Assembly (NCBI RefSeq): GCF_001649575.2
Contig: NC_051434.1
Coordinates: forward strand, 16,681,892-16,745,891
From: Kryptolebias marmoratus
Taxonomy: Eukaryota; Chordata; Actinopteri; Cyprinodontiformes; Rivulidae
Length of the DNA stretch: 64,000 nucleotides
Direction of reading: 5' to 3'
Made by a program: the position numbers and the translations under genes
Shown here: positions 36,024 to 47,722 of the stretch, in pieces
How the letters are laid out: each line of letters opens with the position of its first letter
Position numbering within the stretch: position 1 is the first letter of the stretch
The notes under the pieces: model-generated
What the model was told of the DNA's origin: nothing
The model's database searches: none
Seen by the model: the letters and a program-made list of their open reading frames with translations, nothing else

Positions 36024-39000
36024 CTGAATAAAAAAAAAAAAGACGAACAGAATTCACATATTCATACTGAAACGCGTGTTTGTTTGTTTTTTAAAGAAAT
36101 CTCGATAGATCTTTAGAGTCGTGATTTACTTAAATGAATTCTGAAATGAAGATCCTATTATTGTTTTATTTCTAACAAAGTGAAAGAGAACCAAATGTTC
36201 TGTCATGATGGATTTACAACCACAGCAACCAGGAACATTAGAGGTTATTTTTAGTACCTAGAACATTCTCCGCTCAAACCACAAAAGAATCTCCAAACAT
36301 ACTACTGTAGCTGCCCTGAGAGATCGTACGCCTATCAAATGAAATATTTTGCACCTGACAGATTTAGAGTTTTGCCATCGCCAGTGACTTACAAAGTTAA
36401 ACCAAACAGAAACCAGTGGATAAAAGTTAATAACCTGACAAGGCTTGTATTACCGTATATGCTGATGACTCTGTGTTGTATGTGGCTATTTAGGGACTGT
36501 TGTTGGCATTTCATTATACTTCTGTTTGACTCAAGAGCCATATTACACAAAAAATGACAACATTAAAGAACCAAAGAATGTTTTTTTATATAGTTAAGGC
36601 TGTGGTGGCCCTTCTGTGCTTTGCGACTCCAGCTCAGTCAGAAAATTTGCGGGTATTAAAATGAAAGATCCCCACAACCGTTAACACGTTAGTTAATATC
36701 TCCGTGAAATGTGAAATAGTATTGGATTTTTGCAGGTCAAGATAATATCTTTAGCTGTGCTGATCATAGACAAACAGTGCAAAAACAAAACAAACAAACA
36801 AAAAAATTCCAGTTTATATAATAAAACGTTCCTCGCGAGGCGGCGAGGATGGCAACGTTTTAAACGTGGATCTTTAAAACACAGATGGGGATCTGTTAGG
36901 GCTCCTGGTATGAGTCGGGGTCGACTCTCAGCTCCGTGTCTGTAAAACCGACAGATTAATCGGCGCTTTTGCGTTCGCTAATGTCACGTTAGCTGTGGCG
37001 GCCATCTTAAATCAAGATGCCTCTGAAAGTTAATCAGCTGCAGATGTACATCCAGCGATTAATGTTTCATTAAAGAACATCCACAGGTTCATGAAATATT
37101 TTGCCAACAGACAAACAAATGAACAGCAGCGGCAGTTCCACGGGTGGCCCCCTTTCACGGCGGCGCGTGATAACGACGCTCAACAATCTTTTACACGTGG
37201 AGACCTGAAAGCAGCGGGTAAACGACTGAAGCGCTCAATCAAGATTTCCCAAATAAAAGGAACTGGGTGTGAGAGTTAATGACATGTGGCGGCGCTTTTT
37301 CAGCAGCCTCCCAAATATTTGGGATTTTTTTCGCCCCCCTCCATCCCTCAGCTCCCTGTTCTGCTTCATGTTTTCGGTTTGTCGATGAAGTCGATCCATC
37401 ACCTGTATCATTTATTTTGCATTACCTAATAACGTGTTGCCTTGAAACTTTTTATTGAACGATCTCCACAATATTTGTCCTTCTCAGGGCTGTACAGTAG
37501 TGCCTAACTGTTTATCCTAACGTATTTTCGTAGCAGTGTTATACTTCATATTATCGACATTATTCCTGTAGATCTTGTCCAATGTTATTCACATACATTT
37601 TCTGTCTGCTGGCTTTCAGTGCATATCACCTCGGCTCTAGGATCTTGCTCACAGACCCGATCCCTCACCCTGTCCCACCCCGCGTTCCTTGCTTCACAGC
37701 GTGGATTGTGAAATGAGGCCTGCAGGCGCCGGATGCCGTTTGCCACTTCCAAGAATCTACCTGCGTGCCAGCGGTACAGCTCCGACGCAAAGCGTACTGT
37801 GTGTACTGGCGAGGAGCATTCCTGAGAGGTGATCCTCACCCGGGCGTGCCTCGCTCACCTGATTTTACAACACACAGAACTAAATAATGGCCGTCGGGTT
37901 GCCAAGGAGCACGCCCTGATGCGCGGGGAATGCACGCGGCGAGAGTGTGTTTTGAGTCCTCTTTGCTGCTTGCGGTTTACGCGAAACTATGAAGCCCGTT
38001 TCGGTTAGGAAGTCACGCTCCCGGACCCGGGCTAAAACCCCCAGCCGTGTCGACGCCCGCTGCGGCGGCGCCGACTCGGCCTCAGTCAAACCGGCTAATC
38101 AGCTGACCTGCCCGTCTAAATCTGGACTTCTTATTTCCCTAAACGGGGAGTGTTTAATCGCTTCATTGGTCTATGGCGGGCTACAGGTGAGGCCACAAGT
38201 TGAGAGTGAGGACTGCCGTCGTAACTCCGGTTCCTCTTTGCCTTTGCGCCTCGACTGCTGACAGAGAATTCATTAACAAGTCGCGAAGGCGCCGACGTCG
38301 ATTGCATAACCGAGCCACGCAGCTGGCGGGGCACTGATTGACAAGGTAATTGGGGGCGTGCGTGCGTGCACCGAGATATGCAAGTGCCCAGCCTGGTGTC
38401 AAGGAACTGTTTTAACAGCCGCGCCGCTCTTATTAAGCTGGGATTGATTCGAGATAAGGAGTGATTGTTAAAAATCAGCTTCCTGGTGCAAACACTAAGA
38501 CACACAGATTAGGAAACATCCCAGATTTGTTGCCTCAGGACTGAACACTTTAGCCAGACTGTAGCAGTAGCTCCCCTTTGTAGCTTTAGTAGAATCCCAG
38601 TACCTGAGAAAATTATTTCTACTCCCTTTGTATTACCTTTAAATTTGTGTTTACTTCAAGGATAATGAATACACCTGGATATAACATACGATGAATGATA
38701 AAGTATGATATGAAACACTATTATGATCATAAGCGTACAGTGTATTACAATTAGAGACCAGACAGGAAGCTGGAAGTTGAAGCCACAAAAGGACGAGCAC
38801 CCCCTAGTGGCTGGCTGCGGTACAGTTTTTGAGTCCCGCTCCCTCCCATGTAACCAAATGGTACATTTGTCTACAGTTTTTTTCTCTTCATTTATTGATT
38901 TTTATCGATTCTCGTAGCTCCTGCCTTGCTGCTGTATGCTCAAATATGCATTTTTAAAGAAACAGTTTCAATAGTTTATTTGAAGCTTAAAAAAAAGTGT

Positions 39001-39891
39001 CACGTTATATCGACTGACAGCCCGTTAGGGAGTTGGGGGAGTGGGTGTAGGTGGGACTTTCGTATCTAGTCTAGCTATTATTAAATACTGTAGTACGCCC
39101 ACATTTCCCTTACTCCTCACTGATCATCTAAACCAGATCGTGGCATCAAGGCCAGCGAACGTCCGCTGGGTTCACCAGAAAATATAATTAGCAGCAGAAC
39201 ATTTAGTGTATGGTACTTGAAATAAAATGTCCCGTGAGTCATTGCAGTCCTCTGTGATGACGATATATCGCCGATATACAATCCGCTGTGATCCTATGTG
39301 GTGCCAAGCAACGCAATACGCTGCATTGTGATATCAAACGATACAACATGCGATGCAAGGTTATTCCGTACAATAAAACATGAAACAAAGCAACTTAACA
39401 TGACATCCCGCGATGATATGATGTGTCCCTACGTCCTGTTGTTGTTAAACACAAATCCTTGATTAAATATGCAAATATAAAAAGTGCTCAACTTCTTTTT
39501 TTTCCCTTCTTCTTTCAGGCCCATACCATAAAACTGCACCATTCTGTCTGCATGTTAGTGCAGGACACTAATGACACACACACAAACAACAACCAGGGGA
39601 GCAGTTGGATTCCATTGGGATGATGGGTATCTAACTTATCCGGGATAATCAGATCACCCAGTGATGTATGTTTTACTGAGGAGCAATGCGCGTTTGTCCA
39701 TATGGGACCCCCTGTTAAAGCCCCCCCATCACCTCTCTGCTGTCAACATGCCTGCAGGCTGCATCCACAACAACATGACAGCAGCAGCAGCAGCAGCAGC
39801 AGCAGTAGCAGGCTGCGCCATCAGCAGCAGCTGAGATGCGTTCACGAGATCCAGTCCGTTTGAGCACAAAACGCGTCCGACGCCGACTTAC
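36024..39891. other. snrk intron 1 (inferred)
   Basis: About 3.9 kb lie between the inferred non-coding exon 1 donor and the exon 2 acceptor. It contains no supported gene. GC-rich, non-repetitive sequence at 37880-38460 could hold a regulatory element. A tract at 39240-39420 is made of degenerate gatat/gatac words. Near its 5' end on the snrk strand is a (CTG)n repeat. Confidence 0.45.
39779..39812. repeat. (CAG)n / (CTG)n trinucleotide repeat in snrk intron 1
   Basis: Nine uninterrupted CAG units are followed by TAG CAG on the plus strand. It reads CTG on the snrk transcript, about 80-110 bases inside intron 1. Confidence 0.9.
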
Positions 39892-40100
39892 CACAGGCGG
39901 AGAGGAGAAATCTGGAGCGTCCGGCGCGGTCCATTTCATGGTGCGGGAGCGCGCGCGCGGTGGTGGTGGTGGTGGTGTTGTTGGTGGTGTTGGTGAGGGC
40001 TCCGGGGCGGACTCGGCCGAGGCTCCCTATCCAGACCGCAGCTCAGCTCAGCTCGGGACACGGTGACTGCAGACCGGCTCCAGATTCAGCCCGAAAGATG
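39892..40100 (-). promoter_or_regulatory. snrk: Inferred snrk non-coding exon 1 and promoter
   Basis: A strong donor on the minus strand (CCTGTG followed by gtaagtcgg) sits at the edge of a GC- and CpG-rich block that contains an (ACC)n-like run (plus-strand ggt repeats at about 39958-39990). This is where a CpG-rich first exon would be expected, upstream of the acceptor at 36024. The transcription start is not determined. Confidence 0.45.
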
Positions 40101-42701
40101 ACCCCCCTCCCCCCGCCGGAGGCCGAACCTGTCCCACTTGTCGCGCGCCTGTGTTTGTGCTCCTCGCTGTGGCGCTGTCAGCTGCGCCAAGTAAACACAG
40201 AGAGGGGCTGGAGCTGCGGCTCTGCGGCCTTTCAAAATAAGAGGCGCTTCCAGAAAAAAAAAAAAAAAACAACAACTCTCAATGAGCTGCTTTATTTGGT
40301 TTCCCACTCTAATTCACCACCAAACAATCTAAAATATGAACATTATCCTTAAAAACCTTAAACATGCAGTGGTCTATATTTATCAGCATGTCCTCAAAAA
40401 TAATTTAAATTAAAACAGCATGACATGCATTTTATTGATTTAATGCACATTTTAAAGACAGCTACACGTGTAGAAAAGCTGAAATTTGTGATTTTAAAGG
40501 GCACTCATAGACTGGGAGTTCACTTAATTATTGCAATACAAGTTTTATCTTTAAAAATTAGAATAATTTGCTAATAATGGTTTGCAGTGAGCAGGTGGAG
40601 GAGAGTCCGAAGAGGTGGAGGGATGAGAGGCGAGGAGTGAGCGACGGGATGAAGGGGAGGCAGGTGGAGCGGGGATGCTGGAGGGTGGATGGGTTTTTTT
40701 TGTGGTTGATATTTGTGACAGAAGGAGCGCTGCAAGAGTGAAAGGATGGTGGTGCTGATAAAAAAAAGACAGGAGGCCTCAGGTTTTAGCTCTGCAGAGC
40801 TTTCAAAGCTTAAACGGGGTTAGGGGCTGGCAAAGGCCACCGATGACCCTCATGAGGGCAGGGAGTGGGATTAATCTGCATGTGAATGTAGCTCGCATAA
40901 ACAGAGCATCCCGTGAGAGGGCAGAGGCAGATCGGTGGCCGGTGCTGCTGTCTCCTGACCCCGAGGCTGCAGGTTTGAGCCCAGATTGCGTCATAAAGAG
41001 TATCTGCCCATGGAGGGTAAAGCTTCCCAACCTTCCCAAGCTTCTTGGATGAGAAGCAAAACCTTAAGAAACTTTAAACTTTTAGGGCAGTTGTTTTTAT
41101 TGAATTTGGACTGTTAGACCTGGCTGAATACGTCAACAGAATCATCTCACCAATACCTTCAAGCTTCCCTATTTAGGCTGGAAACTGTATTACTGGTGCT
41201 TTTATTTTGAACGCGCTCGTTCCAGCTTCCGGTTTGGCCTCCGCGAATGACAGCGCCGTGATCTGTGACGTCAGAGCCACGCTCAGCGCGTCTCTTCGGT
41301 GCCCGTGATGGCAGATAATCCGCCTTACCTTACCTGAGCCGTGCTGAAGAGGTGGAGAAGGCCGACGCGTCAAATTTAGCTCGAACTTATCAAATAATGT
41401 TTGTTTTTTGTTTTGCGTCATTTATGCCTGAGCTGTCGGCCATGTTGTGGAGCTGAAAGGCCAGGTTGGAGGTGGTGACAGTGTGTGTGTGTGTGTGTGT
41501 TGGCTCAGCGCTCTGTCCCTGTTCTCCACTTTGGATCTGCTGGGCAACGTTCAGGTGTGCTGTTACGTCACACTCAGCTCCTCTCTGAGGTTGGAGGTGC
41601 TGCAGGTGAAGGCTCTCAGCCTTGGAGGTCGGCTGAAAGTCCATCCTCCTTCCTTCCTTCTCTACAGACTTCTCGTCTTCACTCCATGGAGTCGAGATTC
41701 TCTCAAACCACGCTCCTTTTGTTCGGTGCTGCCACCTAGTGGGCGTTTTATGAACTTATTGTTGGGGTAAAATAAAGATCAGCAACTTTTACAGACAAAA
41801 CCATTTCTGTCCCCTTTTTCCCACTAATTAGTTTATTCAGAGCAACAAAACATGCTTGAAAACTTAAAAAACTAGAATAATGCCACTCATGTTTTAGTTT
41901 TACATAAATACTTCAAAGAACCTAGTTTGTTACATTAAATAATTAAAAGAAGCTGTTATTTACCTGCATTGTTTTACATTTTAGGGCAAAGGAAAACCAC
42001 ATTTTTATTTTGTTTAAATGGTAAGATGTTATATGGTTATTATTTTTACGATGTCGTTACAGGTCTTACTTGTGCAATTATCTAAATAAAAGTAAATAAA
42101 GAGCGGAAAAACCTTATTTTGTACATCATCTTTGCTAAAATAAACAAAGCACTGAGTTACGTAAATTCCTTATCAGTGTTCCCTCTTTGAAAGTAATCAA
42201 CCACATACTGTACTTGCATCCCAGTTAGCTGAATGAATGTTAAAAAGAGTATTTTCTGAAAGATAAGCCTTCTAGTTTTTATTCAGACTCACCAAATGTA
42301 TGTAAAACAGCTGATTAGAGTAACTCAGAACAGTGACGTTATCAAACGTGCTCATTATTTTCCATCTGCAAGTTAAATAATGAAAAACCTATTAAACCAA
42401 GCGCACGTTTGCTTCTCGTCTTATTTGAAGTTTTAGCCTCATTGTAGAAAACCAGACAGCTGTGGTTCTAACTATAATCACTCGTTTTATTGTTTTTTAG
42501 CCATTGTTACCTTTTATTTGCCTAAACAGGCTCATTAAGTGTAAACAATGCGCTCGGACTGGAATTTTTTCCAGTCGTCTTCTAATTACGAGTTCGAGTT
42601 TTTCCAGGTGACGCTAAACGTGAGAAAGTCTCCAATGGAGCCGCCGTAAATTCTGCCGAATAAATGAAGACGGGACACAGGAGAACGATTTTAACAGGAA
42701 A
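40101..42701. other. Intergenic between snrk and rpl14
   Basis: No gene is supported. It has purine-rich sequence at 40590-40690 (gaggtggaggg words) and a (TG)n run at 41480-41500. The snrk promoter is inferred at its left edge. Confidence 0.45.
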
Positions 42702-42707
42702 TTTATT
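42702..42707 (-). terminator. rpl14: rpl14 polyadenylation signal
   Basis: TTTATT on the plus strand is AATAAA on the rpl14 strand, only 14 bases past the stop codon. A very short 3' UTR is usual for ribosomal protein genes. Confidence 0.8.
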
Positions 42708-42720
42708 TTGTGAAAAATGT

Positions 42721-45700
42721 TCATTTCTTTGCCGCCTCCTTCTGGAGCTTTTTCACCTCCAGCTTGATGATCTTGTTCCTCTGCACAAACAAAACGTGTG
42801 TCGATTAAAAACGTGTCCAACAAGTTTATTACCATAACCTGAACTCTGATAACTGCTAATCATAACGACCTGACTGAGGTGTACTCACCATCCTCTTGGC
42901 CTTCATCAGCTTGAAGCGGTCAAAGTCGGACATCTTGGCTCTCTGGAGAGATGAGATCAGTGCGGTGTAACATGACTGGTTTGCTTGATTTCTCTCAAAC
43001 TCTGGACTCATTTTATAATCTAAAGGATCAACTGCAGCTGAATTCTCCATAACCACCATAATTATTATGCAAAAAAGGTGGAGAAAGCTACTTCAATGAA
43101 GAGCAGTTCATTCAGTGAAGGCTTCACACAACATTTATCATAATTATCTTGTGTCGAACGTCGCGAGAGGATCATTTCAGCTCGTCTTGCAATAAAAAGT
43201 ACTCCACATTTTGAAGTTGGGGGAAACGATGCATTTTAATTATGGCTCTAATAGATCTTGACATGTAAGCAGGTGCAAAAATGGAAATTTAAACATCGCT
43301 CTGTTCTTTTTAAAGTGCAGGCGATTAGTTTATTCATCCACACCAACTGCAGGCCTGTGACTTCACTTCCCCACTTTGTTACAAATCCTTCAACTCGGAC
43401 CAGAATGAAATGCACTTCAAGTACTTGACCTGAGTTTTAATGCTTTTGCTCCCCTCTTTTCACCTAAACTAAAACTTTATGTGGTTGCTACAATAACAGT
43501 GGTGCTGAAGTTCTATTTTAGAAATCTACAACATCGTCTATGAAGAGAACATCCACAAACTGTAGCAGCAGCAGGAAAAAAAAAACTTCTGAATTGCTGG
43601 AAGCAGCCTTGTTACCTTCTGTCTCGCCTCGATCTTCTTGGCCCAGCTGCTCTGCGACCACTTCTCGTTGACTTGGGCCTTCTCCCAGGCTCGCTTCACA
43701 AACTTCTGACGGGCACTGTGGACCATCACACAGTTAGTACTGATCCGAACAGGCTGGCTAAAACCACCCGGGTCTCCGTTTCCTTTTCACAAACAAGGAC
43801 AGGTGGCACTACAGTTGTATCCATGTAATAATCTGCACTGGAACATTGAGGGCATCTGGAACCTTGTGCTTCAATCAAAGGGAGGAGAACGAATGAGGTT
43901 TGGAGTTACAAGATGGAGACACTGCAGGTTAATGTCAAATGTGTTAAAACCTCGGAGCAATAAATGAACCCAGGTGGTGAAAACGCACACATTTCAAAAG
44001 ACTGTGTACTGAAGCCTGGAGGGAGAGGACTCCATACCATCCTGATGTCAGACACTTAGTTGCTGGATGTAAAAAGCAGAGACTTGTAGCCACTCGGACC
44101 ACAATCAGCTTCATTCACAACAGCTGGGTAAAACGAGCGTCACATTTCCACAATGATTTCCAGAATCTGACTGTTGGCTGGCTTATTTTCACTGGGGCGT
44201 AATAAAACACATTTCTGGCAACATTTCTGTTTTGTTGCAGTGCCTTTTTCACATATTGAGAGACGAGCCTGTGACCGGGAGGTCACGGGTTCGAATCCGC
44301 AGACAGACACAGACGTTAGCCCCAATGTGGGGCCCTTAACCTTCCAGCTGCTCCACAGGCAGCTCTACATGTGTGATGGGGAAAAATACGGAGGATTTGT
44401 TTCATCATTGGGAAATAATGGTACGATAACAAATACAATAAACTACAGCAATGAACAATTATTAAAAGTTTGCTGTACTTATCTAAAAGTCAATCATTTT
44501 CCAGACTTTTACTTTCCTGACAGCTCTATAATAAAAAAGATAATATTTAAAATCAGTCCACTATAGGTTGGAATGACAGGAATCTGGATAGATCATAAAC
44601 AAGAAAAAAAAACTGACTTTCATTTGTCATCTAGTTCTATTCCTGTTGGAGAGCAGCAGGAATTTCCCAACAACCCCAGTTGGTTAGTTCCTGTTTTCAA
44701 CTAATTATATTCCAAAAACATAACAATTTCATTTGGTAGCAATTCTGTTTTTATCCACCAGCAAAATGTGGAAATGGAAATGACTTTCTGTGATAAACTC
44801 ATTTGGGGTTAATATGTGTTTGTTACTTGTTATGTAGTACAAATTAACTGTTTATTACTATTCTAACAACTAAAAACCCAACCATTAAAGAACACGAGCT
44901 GAAGGTTTTGTGGCGATCATCTCTAAAGATGTGTCGAAATTTCTCATACGGTTCAATGGAAACTTAGGACACTATCAAAATTCTTCAACCCATATGCATC
45001 ATCTTGGTGTCATTCCGACAGTCTTTTGAAGCTCCTTCAATCGATTTGTACGGAACAGGCCTCATCGGCGTCTACGCTCACCTGTGGGGGACCTTGATGA
45101 CGTAGTCGGTGAGCTGCATGCGCTTGAACGGCATGGCTTGCCTCTTCACTCCCGTGCAGGGGCCGTCAACGAGCGCCTGGGAAGCACAACACAGTGACTT
45201 ATAAAAACCCAGCTTCAGTACGAACCCATTACACATCGGTTCAGGTTCCCCAAACGCTCACCCTGTTCTGGTCGATGACGTCTACGATGGCCACCAGCTT
45301 GCCTTCATAGGGTCCGAAGGAGATGTAGGCGACACGGCCGATCTCAACGAAGCGTTTGAACACCTGAGGGAAAAACAGAGAAGACAGGATGTGGAAAATT
45401 AGGAAGGTAACCATCTGAGCTGAGTACTAGCACTTACAGCATTTTATAATAACTCATACACTACATATCAATCCTGTGCATGAGCTGCTTTACTAACACT
45501 GAGAAGCTAACACCACCTAGCTAAGGTGTACACACCTGGAAACAGTAAGCACAAGTAAATATCAAAAACTGAGCGGAAAGCATGACTGCGTGTGCGCTTT
45601 ATAAAGTCGCTGTTATCAGAACCTAAACCTAGACCTGGATTCGGTTCATCAGGCAGCTTACGGCCTCCACAACCTGTTAGACCACGTTGCGTTGCGGCGG

Positions 45701-45884
45701 GTAGCCGACAACACTTCATACGCTTTTCAATCCCGAAATACACGCACATTATTCAACATAACCTAACGTGAGTACGTATAAGAGTGTTAGGAACGCATGT
45801 TGTTTGTGTTGTTTCACAGAAACCCCCACCACGGACAAGAAATTCGAGTTAAAAATCGCCCGCTTCTCATGGCGAACTCACCAT
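42721..45884 (-). CDS. rpl14: Ribosomal protein eL14 (RPL14)
   Basis: Coding exons in transcript order: 45884-45882 (the ATG alone), 45363-45262, 45176-45082, 43715-43616, 42942-42889 and 42780-42721. All sites are GT/AG and phases match, giving 137 residues. The start [20 protein letters not shown] continues through the KOW-like segment ([20 protein letters not shown]), the core [13 protein letters not shown] and the basic helix [20 protein letters not shown], ending [14 protein letters not shown]. The long alanine/lysine tail of mammalian RPL14 is absent, as in other fish. It is a component of the large ribosomal subunit. The large introns hold nothing I can identify as a snoRNA. It appears intact and is the true gene, not a retrocopy, because it is spliced. 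Confidence 0.97.
44240..44345. repeat. Possible tRNA-derived SINE fragment in rpl14 intron
   Basis: Contains ggtcacgggttcgaatccgc, a B-box-like sequence, inside gagacgagcctgtgaccggg. There is no cloverleaf for a real tRNA gene, so a SINE remnant is the better reading. Confidence 0.45.
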
Positions 45885-45908
45885 GATGGCAGTCCGGGAG
45901 CAGAAAGG
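45885..45908 (-). promoter_or_regulatory. rpl14: rpl14 5' UTR with TOP motif
   Basis: On the minus strand CCTTTCTG begins at about 45908 and runs into a 24-base leader before the ATG. A start-site C followed by a pyrimidine run is the 5' terminal oligopyrimidine motif of ribosomal protein mRNAs, which places their translation under mTOR/LARP1 control. The exact start site is inferred. Confidence 0.7.
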
Positions 45909-46398
45909 ACGTTACAGCTTCCGCCTGCCGCACATACGACTTCCGCTATCGCCCCGCACATGCGCAGTCAGCTTTGCTTTAAAACCTCAATAAAACCTTT
46001 GTAAGTGCATCTGCTGAAACCACTGCCTAAACATTAGAAGCTGCGCACAGATTATTGTTCATGCTATATCAAAAACCTGTGTAATATCCACTGGGAAAGC
46101 TTCATAAAACTTCTGCGTCATTCTTAGGTGTCGCCTTCATTGTCCTGTAAAATGTCGGGAATAAGCCAATCGAGTCAATCGCAAACGAAAACGTTCCAAC
46201 ACAAAATCTTGTTTTACTTGAATTGTAACTTTATCAACTAAGCAAAACGACCTTTTAAAGTGACAACTCATATACTGAAAAGTTACGTTGAAAAATACAG
46301 CACAGATCCCGATGTCACATGTATAAAAGTGAAGTGCTTTAAATTCCAACATTTTTCTCAGCACCTGAAAGCAGCATCTGGGAGTGGTGCCATCTATT

Positions 46399-46480
46399 TG
46401 TGCTCGTGAAGATTCGCCATTTTAGCACTCAGACGGAAAGCTACTGAAGTCTGAACACGGAAGTCAGTTTTTCAGACAAC
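46399..46480 (+). promoter_or_regulatory. Duplicated element with YY1-like site, copy 1
   Basis: It starts tgtgctcgtgaagattcgcc and continues attttagc. The reverse complement AAAATGGCGA fits the YY1 consensus. A second block ctgaacacggaagtcag plus tttttcagacaac follows. The whole arrangement recurs at 47171-47240. It could be a promoter or untranslated first exon (a gtaatt donor follows gttgag near 46495), or simply a duplicated repeat. Confidence 0.4.
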
Positions 46481-47170
46481 AGCTTAAGTTGAGGTAATTA
46501 AACTTCTATCTTCGATTTTTAAACAAATATTAGTCACAAAACGTTTTGTTTTGACTTTAAACTCATTTATTTTTATTTCAAGTGCGCGACGGTTTTGAAA
46601 CTTGTAATTTATTTTTTGTAAAATGCTACACTCATGAAACTTTATTAAAATTTATTTTTTTAAAACGAACCTCTGAGTTAAAATGAGACGTTTCTGGCCA
46701 CAATTGAGTTAATTTACTGAAAAACAAAAGCTAAAAACTGGAGGAGGAGGAGCTTCACGGGAAATGAAACTTAGGTTCTTGTTTACTGCTTTTGTTCCTC
46801 TTTATTTGAACAACATATTTTGTTGAGTTTATTTTTATTCATAAAAGTCATATCGATGTGAAAACTATAAATTATATAAAAATGTATGTAAGCATGTCAT
46901 ATCAGCTAAAAAAATGTCTTAAAATAACCCCGTTTCAACACAAATAAGAGAAGTTTTTAGAAATGAACAAGCTGAATTTAATGTAAAAAAAATAAATAAA
47001 ATTGCTTTGAGCTACTTTAAATGCAAGTTTTTTACAAGTTATGCAGCCTGAGAGAAAACGTGAATATTCCATAAAAACTGTTAATATATTGTTTAATGTT
47101 CAATTTAATAATGTCTTATTTGGATGAAAAACATTGCTTTAAGTTTTTCTTTTGTTCAGCGCCACGTTTT

Positions 47171-47240
47171 TGTGCTCGTGAAGATTCGCCATTTTACCTC
47201 TCTGAACACGGAAACTAGTTTTCAGACATCCTTCATTCCT
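47171..47240 (+). promoter_or_regulatory. Duplicated element with YY1-like site, copy 2
   Basis: Same 26-base perfect match as copy 1, followed by ctgaacacggaaactagttt and tcagacatcc. It lies about 0.4 kb upstream of the inferred first exon of the 47.7 kb gene. Confidence 0.4.
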
Positions 47241-47514
47241 TAAAGTTTTATTTTTTTAACTGTTTAGTGCCGACTTGTTGTCAGAGGGACATAAAATGAG
47301 CTCCCATTAAGTTTGTATTGTGTATTTGGACCTTGTACTATAGTACAAATATCGTATTTGTTCAATTGTACATATTGAAGAAAAGTTATTAAGCTTGAAA
47401 TTGTCACATGTTAGACATTTTTAACATTTTAGATAATGTTATTTATATATTTATAATGAATGCTTATTGTATTTTTTTTTCCTCTTATGGTTAACTTGCA
47501 TTAAAGAGAAGACG

Positions 47515-47619
47515 TAATAAAAGTCCCCACCCTCACAAGCTGAAACCTGAAACCAACCCGACAGATTACTGTGACTCACATTTGAACAACTTCAGCTGGA
47601 AGTTCTCCTTTTACATAAG
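47515..47619 (+). promoter_or_regulatory. Inferred promoter and untranslated exon 1 of the 47.7 kb gene
   Basis: A TATA-like taataaaag lies at 47515-47523, followed at 47542-47554 by gaaacctgaaacc, two GAAAC words three bases apart, which loosely resembles an interferon-response element but does not match the strict spacing. A donor (cataag then gttagt) ends the exon at 47619 and an acceptor (ttgacag) opens the coding exon at 47711. Confidence 0.4.
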
Positions 47620-47722
47620 GTTAGTGCTTGTTTCTTTCTTTGTCACACTGGTGTGTTAAGAACCTGTCTTTCAGTGGTTTTAATAATTTATTTATTGTCT
47701 TTATTGACAGAAAGTCATCAGG

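Larger units (their letters stand above)
45950..47500. other. Spacer between rpl14 and the next gene, with a duplicated element
   Basis: AT-rich, no open frame of interest. It contains a perfect 26-base direct repeat at 46399-46424 and 47171-47196, described in its own entries. Confidence 0.5.

Noticed and set aside
44260..44300. tRNA-like B box in an rpl14 intron
   Set aside because: No matching acceptor stem or anticodon arm can be formed; a SINE remnant explains it better.
43716..45081. snoRNA in an rpl14 intron
   Set aside because: Box C-like words (gatgatg near 45000 on the minus strand) are imperfect and have no matching box D at a suitable distance.
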